Shown here: piece by piece, positions 60,372 to 64,000 of the stretch
Layout: each line of letters begins with the position of its first letter
Numbering within the stretch: position 1 is the first letter of the stretch
Assembly (NCBI GenBank): GCA_017555205.1
Contig: JAFZGW010000013.1
Location: forward strand, 62,001-126,000
Reading direction: 5' to 3'
Length of the DNA stretch: 64,000 bases
Source: Akkermansia sp.
GTDB taxonomy: Bacteria; Verrucomicrobiota; Verrucomicrobiia; Verrucomicrobiales; Akkermansiaceae
Position numbers and translations under genes: made by a program
Notes under the pieces: model-generated
Seen by the model: only the letters and a program-made list of their open reading frames with translations
What the model was told of the DNA's origin: nothing
Databases searched by the model: none

Positions 60372-61163
60372 ATGGCAGAGTATATTAACATCGCGCCGCG
60401 TGAGCATGTGGAAAAGCGCATTACCATGGAGGCAAAGCCGGGGGATGCGTACAGCGAGAGCACGGGGCGCAGGGAAACCACGAAATATACGGGCACGTGG
60501 GCCGATATGTTGGCGGCGGCCACCGAGTGTCTCGGTGACGGTGGGGCGGCTGTGCAGGTGTCTTGTGAGCTTGAACGGTTGGAGGGTGGCATCGGTGAGC
60601 TGACGGTGACGCGTGAGATGTTCCGGCAGCCGGATGCCACCGGGGAGGATGAGCCGGAAGAACCGGAAACGGAACAGGAGCTGGGCAGCGAGGCCGCGCC
60701 GTGCTATACGAGCAGTAGCAGTTTGGTGCAGGTGTGTATACTGGCGCATCCGAAGTTTGCGCAGATGGCGGACTTGGAGCGGCGCGCCCTCAAGGCTATG
60801 ATAGATGGGCAGGATGAGTACAGCTATCTGGAAGATAGTACGAGTTCCAGCGGTACGCGGCGCATTGTAGACTGCATCAAGAGCGAGGCAGCAAAGAAAG
60901 CGTTTTCGTATATCAGCAAGGGGGTAACGTCATATTACGATGTATCTACCGAAACAACGGCACGCTGGAAAGGGCGCAGTAACAAGTATCAGGCGGGGAC
61001 GGTGGTAGAGACAGCGCCGGGTGGTTTCACCAGCGGCGCGAACCGGAATTTTCTGTGCAGCGGTACCGGGGTGGAGAAAACGGGCAAGGAAACGTGGTGC
61101 AGCGCCTCGTTCCGCATGAGCAGTGCGGGCGGCTGGGATAAGTACCTTTACAGCGGTGACTAA
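60372..61163 (+). CDS. phage protein of unknown function
   Basis: A 263-residue protein with a good ribosome-binding site (AAAGGGGAG). It begins with a beta-rich domain (YINIAPREHVEKRITMEAKPGD), has an acidic linker (EDEPEEPETEQELG near 95-110), and a Ser/Gly/Thr-rich second half with SGANRNFLCSGTGVEKTG, ending GGWDKYLYSGD. It sits after the endolysin in a late module and is probably structural or adsorption-related (inference). Confidence 0.6.
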   Translation: MAEYINIAPREHVEKRITMEAKPGDAYSESTGRRETTKYTGTWADMLAAATECLGDGGAAVQVSCELERLEGGIGELTVTREMFRQPDATGEDEPEEPETEQELGSEAAPCYTSSSSLVQVCILAHPKFAQMADLERRALKAMIDGQDEYSYLEDSTSSSGTRRIVDCIKSEAAKKAFSYISKGVTSYYDVSTETTARWKGRSNKYQAGTVVETAPGGFTSGANRNFLCSGTGVEKTGKETWCSASFRMSSAGGWDKYLYSGD

Positions 61164-61165
61164 GT

Positions 61166-61948
61166 ATGGCGAATAATTCACCGGTACCGGATTTTGTGAG
61201 CGGGCAAGCGTTACTTGCCCGCGATTTTGCTGCTTTGGTGGGGGCTGTGCGTGATTTGCTGCACGGGCAGATGCCTGTGCTTGAGCAGCCGCGCGGGGGG
61301 CGGTATTACCGCCCATTTGTGTGTGCGGGCACGTGCATACCGCGAGCGGGTGCAGATGATGAGCCTGTAGCGGGTGTGGCGGAGGTGCTTTTTCAGGTGG
61401 GCGAGTATGTGACGCTGTGCGAGGATGACACGGTGGCGGGGCTGCCCGAGGCACTGGCCACGGCGCAAGAAAAGCAAGTACCGTGTGGGCTGCATGCGTA
61501 TGTGACCTGGGAGTATGTAGGCGGCTGGGAGGGGTGTAGCCTGCGCGCTACGGGTATGGAATGCGCGGCGGCGGCATGGCAGGAGCCGGAGCTGCTGGAG
61601 GATGGTAGCATGACGAATGACGGATGGCACGGCGGCACGGTGTTTTCGGTGGTGATGCCTACAGCGAACGTGCGCGGGCAGGTGCAGTGCACGCCGGTGC
61701 CGTGGGTGGTGCCGCAGAATCCGACCATGGTATGGCGCAGCGCAAACGGTGACTACATGGCGGAGCTTTTAACGGGCGAAATGGCCTTGCTGCCAGCGCC
61801 GCCGGAGGAATCGCAGCTGTTGGCTGTGAGTGGTGGCGGGTACTACAAGGCGGGTAATACATACCAGACGGTGCGCCACGAGTGGCGCGGGAGATTGGAC
61901 AAGCACGGCGTGCTGCATGTGAGCACGCGGAATGATTTACAGGAATGA
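61166..61948 (+). CDS. phage protein with the recurrent N-terminal motif
   Basis: A 260-residue protein. The start, PDFVSGQALLARDFAALVGAVRDLL, shares a pattern with the start of two other late genes (61945 and 63826). The remainder is Cys- and Gly-rich with beta character. No family is recognised. The stop overlaps the next gene by four bases. Confidence 0.6.
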   Translation: MANNSPVPDFVSGQALLARDFAALVGAVRDLLHGQMPVLEQPRGGRYYRPFVCAGTCIPRAGADDEPVAGVAEVLFQVGEYVTLCEDDTVAGLPEALATAQEKQVPCGLHAYVTWEYVGGWEGCSLRATGMECAAAAWQEPELLEDGSMTNDGWHGGTVFSVVMPTANVRGQVQCTPVPWVVPQNPTMVWRSANGDYMAELLTGEMALLPAPPEESQLLAVSGGGYYKAGNTYQTVRHEWRGRLDKHGVLHVSTRNDLQE

Positions 61949-63636
61949 ATACAAAATCGTTTTTGAGAGACTGGCAGCCGGGTGATGTGGTAACGGCTGC
62001 CGATATGCAGGCACTGGCGGACACGGTGGCCATGCTGGAAGCTGACGCAGACACACGCGGCGGCGCTGCACTCGGCGCATGCAGGCGGGTATCTGACGGG
62101 CCACAGGGGTGGCCGTGGCAGGTGGTGGCGCTGCATGGCGCGGAGGGGTACGAGCTGCGCGTGGTGCCCGGTAAGGTGCTGGCGGGTCTGGGCATGACGG
62201 GTAGTGGTGCGGGGCTGGGTGATGAGGAGGTGGCGTATACGTACCTTGAGCTGCCTGCTACTGTGGGGGCGGATATGGTGCAGGATTATGACGCCACCAA
62301 GGATGTGTCCACGGTGTACCTTGAGCTTACCGGGCGCGTGGTGCGCCGGTATCTGACTTGTGGCGATATGGTGGACGCTGGGCTGATGGATGCCCCGTAT
62401 GGCATGATGACGGATGCGGACAAGGCGGAGAAAACCGGGCACGAGATTGTGACGTTGGAAGATGCCGCCCTGCGTGTGACATGCGCACCGGCGGATGATG
62501 CGCTGCGCATCTGGCCGCTTGCTGTGGTGACTAAGGCGCACACGCAGCCGGTAACGCAGCTGCTGTGGGGTGATTTGAGTGCGCTGGAATGCCGGGGCAT
62601 CGCGCGCACGGACGGCAAGCCGGTATGGCCAAGCGACCGCAGCGCAGCGGCAGCATGGGGTACTACGGCGCATGCAGATGGAATGGACGCGGTGGCGCCG
62701 GTGGAGTTCAGCACGGCGGCGGAAACCATCGAGGGCACGCTGCGCGCGTGCATGGATGAGGATGGCGCGCTGGAGTTTTATTTGGGTGAGTATGGCGCGG
62801 GAGGTTCAGGCGGTTCAGCCGGTGAAGAAGAAGAAGAAACGGAAGTTCCCGAGGAGGAAGAGCCCGAGATGGGCGACCCCGAGGAAGAAGACCCGGAGGA
62901 AGACATGCCGCCGCCGCCCGGACCATATACCCCGCCGACCCCTGCGCCCACGCCTACGCCCTCGCCTGTCCCCGGCGGTGGGATTACGCGTGTGCCGTAT
63001 GGGTACGTGGCGGGAGAAGGCTTTTTGAGCTGCGAGCTTATAAAAGCGGCAGATGGGCAGCTTTATTGGGAGCTTGAACTTGACCCGGATTACTTGGCGA
63101 AGGTGTGCGCAGCGATGGCGGTACCGGTGACGGTGACGTATAAGGCAGTCGGCACGCAGGTGGGTACTTTTGCCACGGTGAAAATGGGTTTAGGCGATTG
63201 CGCAGCGAGTGCCAGCGGCATGCTGTTGAGCGGCACAGCGCAGCTGTTGTTTAATGGCACTAATAATGTGGACGCGAACAAGGAGCGCGCTACGGTGCGG
63301 GTGAATTATGTGGCGAGTCCGGTATGGCAGCAGAGCCGCAAGTGGTATTTGAGCCCGAAAAAGGTACACAAAGCCGGTGCGTATGTGAGGCTGGAAAAGG
63401 CGACCAACGGATGGCAGCCCGGCGGATTTGTGGAGGCGCGGGTGTGGTACCGATTCAGCATTAAAAAGGCAGTTTTCCGCAAGAATGCGCTTGCTTACCT
63501 CCAAAAGGAGATGGCGGCCATCGCGGTGGAAGGCGAGGCAGTAAGCACCAGCGCGGATTCCAGCGTGCGCGCGGTGTTGAGCGGTAACATGACCGCGCCC
63601 GTGTATACGATGACGCTGGGAGACGCAACAGAATAA
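61945..63636 (+). CDS. large phage protein with acidic and proline-rich linkers
   Basis: A 563-residue protein. It opens with the motif RDWQPGDVVTAADMQALADTVAML, then a roughly 260-residue mixed region. A Glu run (EEEEETEVPEEEEPEMGDPEEED) is followed by a Pro-rich hinge (PPPPGPYTPPTPAPTPTPSP) near 300-345 and a C-terminal, beta-rich domain. The design suggests a virion appendage with a flexible hinge, perhaps a second adhesin (inference). Confidence 0.6.
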   Translation: MNTKSFLRDWQPGDVVTAADMQALADTVAMLEADADTRGGAALGACRRVSDGPQGWPWQVVALHGAEGYELRVVPGKVLAGLGMTGSGAGLGDEEVAYTYLELPATVGADMVQDYDATKDVSTVYLELTGRVVRRYLTCGDMVDAGLMDAPYGMMTDADKAEKTGHEIVTLEDAALRVTCAPADDALRIWPLAVVTKAHTQPVTQLLWGDLSALECRGIARTDGKPVWPSDRSAAAAWGTTAHADGMDAVAPVEFSTAAETIEGTLRACMDEDGALEFYLGEYGAGGSGGSAGEEEEETEVPEEEEPEMGDPEEEDPEEDMPPPPGPYTPPTPAPTPTPSPVPGGGITRVPYGYVAGEGFLSCELIKAADGQLYWELELDPDYLAKVCAAMAVPVTVTYKAVGTQVGTFATVKMGLGDCAASASGMLLSGTAQLLFNGTNNVDANKERATVRVNYVASPVWQQSRKWYLSPKKVHKAGAYVRLEKATNGWQPGGFVEARVWYRFSIKKAVFRKNALAYLQKEMAAIAVEGEAVSTSADSSVRAVLSGNMTAPVYTMTLGDATE

Positions 63637-63640
63637 AGAT

Positions 63641-63829
63641 ATGGCAAACGTGGTAACAGTAAGGATAAAGACGGAACCGGCAGCCAAGGCTATAAAAGCG
63701 TACGCCACCAGCGCGGCGGTGGTATTAACCGGCACCGGCGGCGATAGGTGGGCAACGGGGGGCAGCGGCGGGGCTACGGTGGAACGTGGGTTCACGGTGA
63801 CGGTTGAATTTAGCGGTGGTGAGTCATGA
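63641..63829 (+). CDS. small phage protein
   Basis: A 62-residue, Gly/Thr/Ala-rich beta-type protein. It starts four bases after the previous stop and ends overlapping the next ATG by four bases. Too short to assign. Confidence 0.5.
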   Translation: MANVVTVRIKTEPAAKAIKAYATSAAVVLTGTGGDRWATGGSGGATVERGFTVTVEFSGGES

Positions 63830-64000
63830 GTAGTGCAATATTGCCGGAGTTTAGGAGTGGCGAGCCGCTGACGGCGGCGGCGCTTAACGCGCTGGCGAGT
63901 CGGATACGCGGCCTCCAGCTGCGCGCGGCGCAGAATGGGCAGGTGGTGCAGCGTGCGCGCCGGGTGTTGCCGGGGCGGCATTTTGCGTTCCAGTTGGCGG
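63826..64000 (+). CDS. partial phage protein with the recurrent N-terminal motif
   Basis: Starts at the ATG overlapping the preceding stop and runs off the window after 58 codons. Its N-terminus, PEFRSGEPLTAAALNALASRI, is the third copy of the motif seen at 61166 and 61945. The product is not identifiable from this part. Confidence 0.6.
   Translation, partial: MSSAILPEFRSGEPLTAAALNALASRIRGLQLRAAQNGQVVQRARRVLPGRHFAFQLA

Noticed and set aside
1..64000. CRISPR arrays, insertion sequences and tRNA genes
   Set aside because: No evenly spaced repeats, transposase genes or tRNA-like cloverleaf sequences were recognised in the intergenic spaces, though reading by eye could miss a tRNA.

Overview
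The window is bacterial chromosome from a Verrucomicrobiota member, most likely Akkermansiaceae. The evidence is a PEP-CTERM protein ending in the Verrucomicrobia-style anchor (Pro-Glu-Pro, short hydrophobic helix, Arg-rich tail), a secreted GH20 hexosaminidase, a FucO-type lactaldehyde reductase, a MoxR/vWA/DUF4159 gene cluster of the Planctomycetota-Verrucomicrobiota type, and almost no Shine-Dalgarno sequences in the host genes. The genus assignment is inference.

Host part (1 to about 42,000). First come the argB tail, nadK, and an unusual RpiB-GlyA fusion gene. A minus-strand operon follows (PpiC-type foldase, aroA, dnaG), then cysK-thiE-thiM. The plus-strand operon from 9,657 to 19,067 holds moxR, a DUF58 gene, two membrane vWA genes, a large DUF4175-like membrane protein and a DUF4159 gene. 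After it lie a lipocalin, threonine dehydrogenase, the PEP-CTERM protein and an L,D-transpeptidase. A minus operon hemC-STAS-DUF2851 comes next, then another: tri-haem cytochrome c peroxidase, WalJ-like hydrolase, GH20 enzyme and Sel1-repeat protein. The host part ends with a secreted thioredoxin, fucO, two bactofilins (one with a zinc ribbon), a short UvrA paralogue, a transglutaminase, miaB and a large single-pass membrane protein of unknown function. Many host promoters fit one pattern: TTGnnn, about 17 bases, then TAGAAT or similar, with the start codon often only 6 to 20 bases after the -10 box. Several transcripts may therefore be leaderless or nearly so.

Prophage part (about 42,000 to beyond 64,000). 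A tyrosine integrase on the minus strand abuts the host terminator. About 860 bases without a convincing gene follow, with a palindrome and iterated motifs. A GC-rich plus-strand late operon then runs to the window edge: small and large terminase (lambda GpA type), gpW-like protein, lambda-type portal, ClpP-like protease with an acidic tail, capsid, head-tail and tail genes, tape measure, a probable -1 frameshift gene pair, alanine-rich tail fibre, lysis genes (two small membrane proteins and an M15-type endolysin), and several unrecognised, probably virion-surface, proteins. One gene inside the tail module (53,267-53,587) runs on the opposite strand with its own host-like promoter and is a good moron candidate. 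No repressor or replication genes lie between integrase and terminase, so they are either beyond the right edge or missing.

All assignments come from reading motifs and context by eye. No database search was run.
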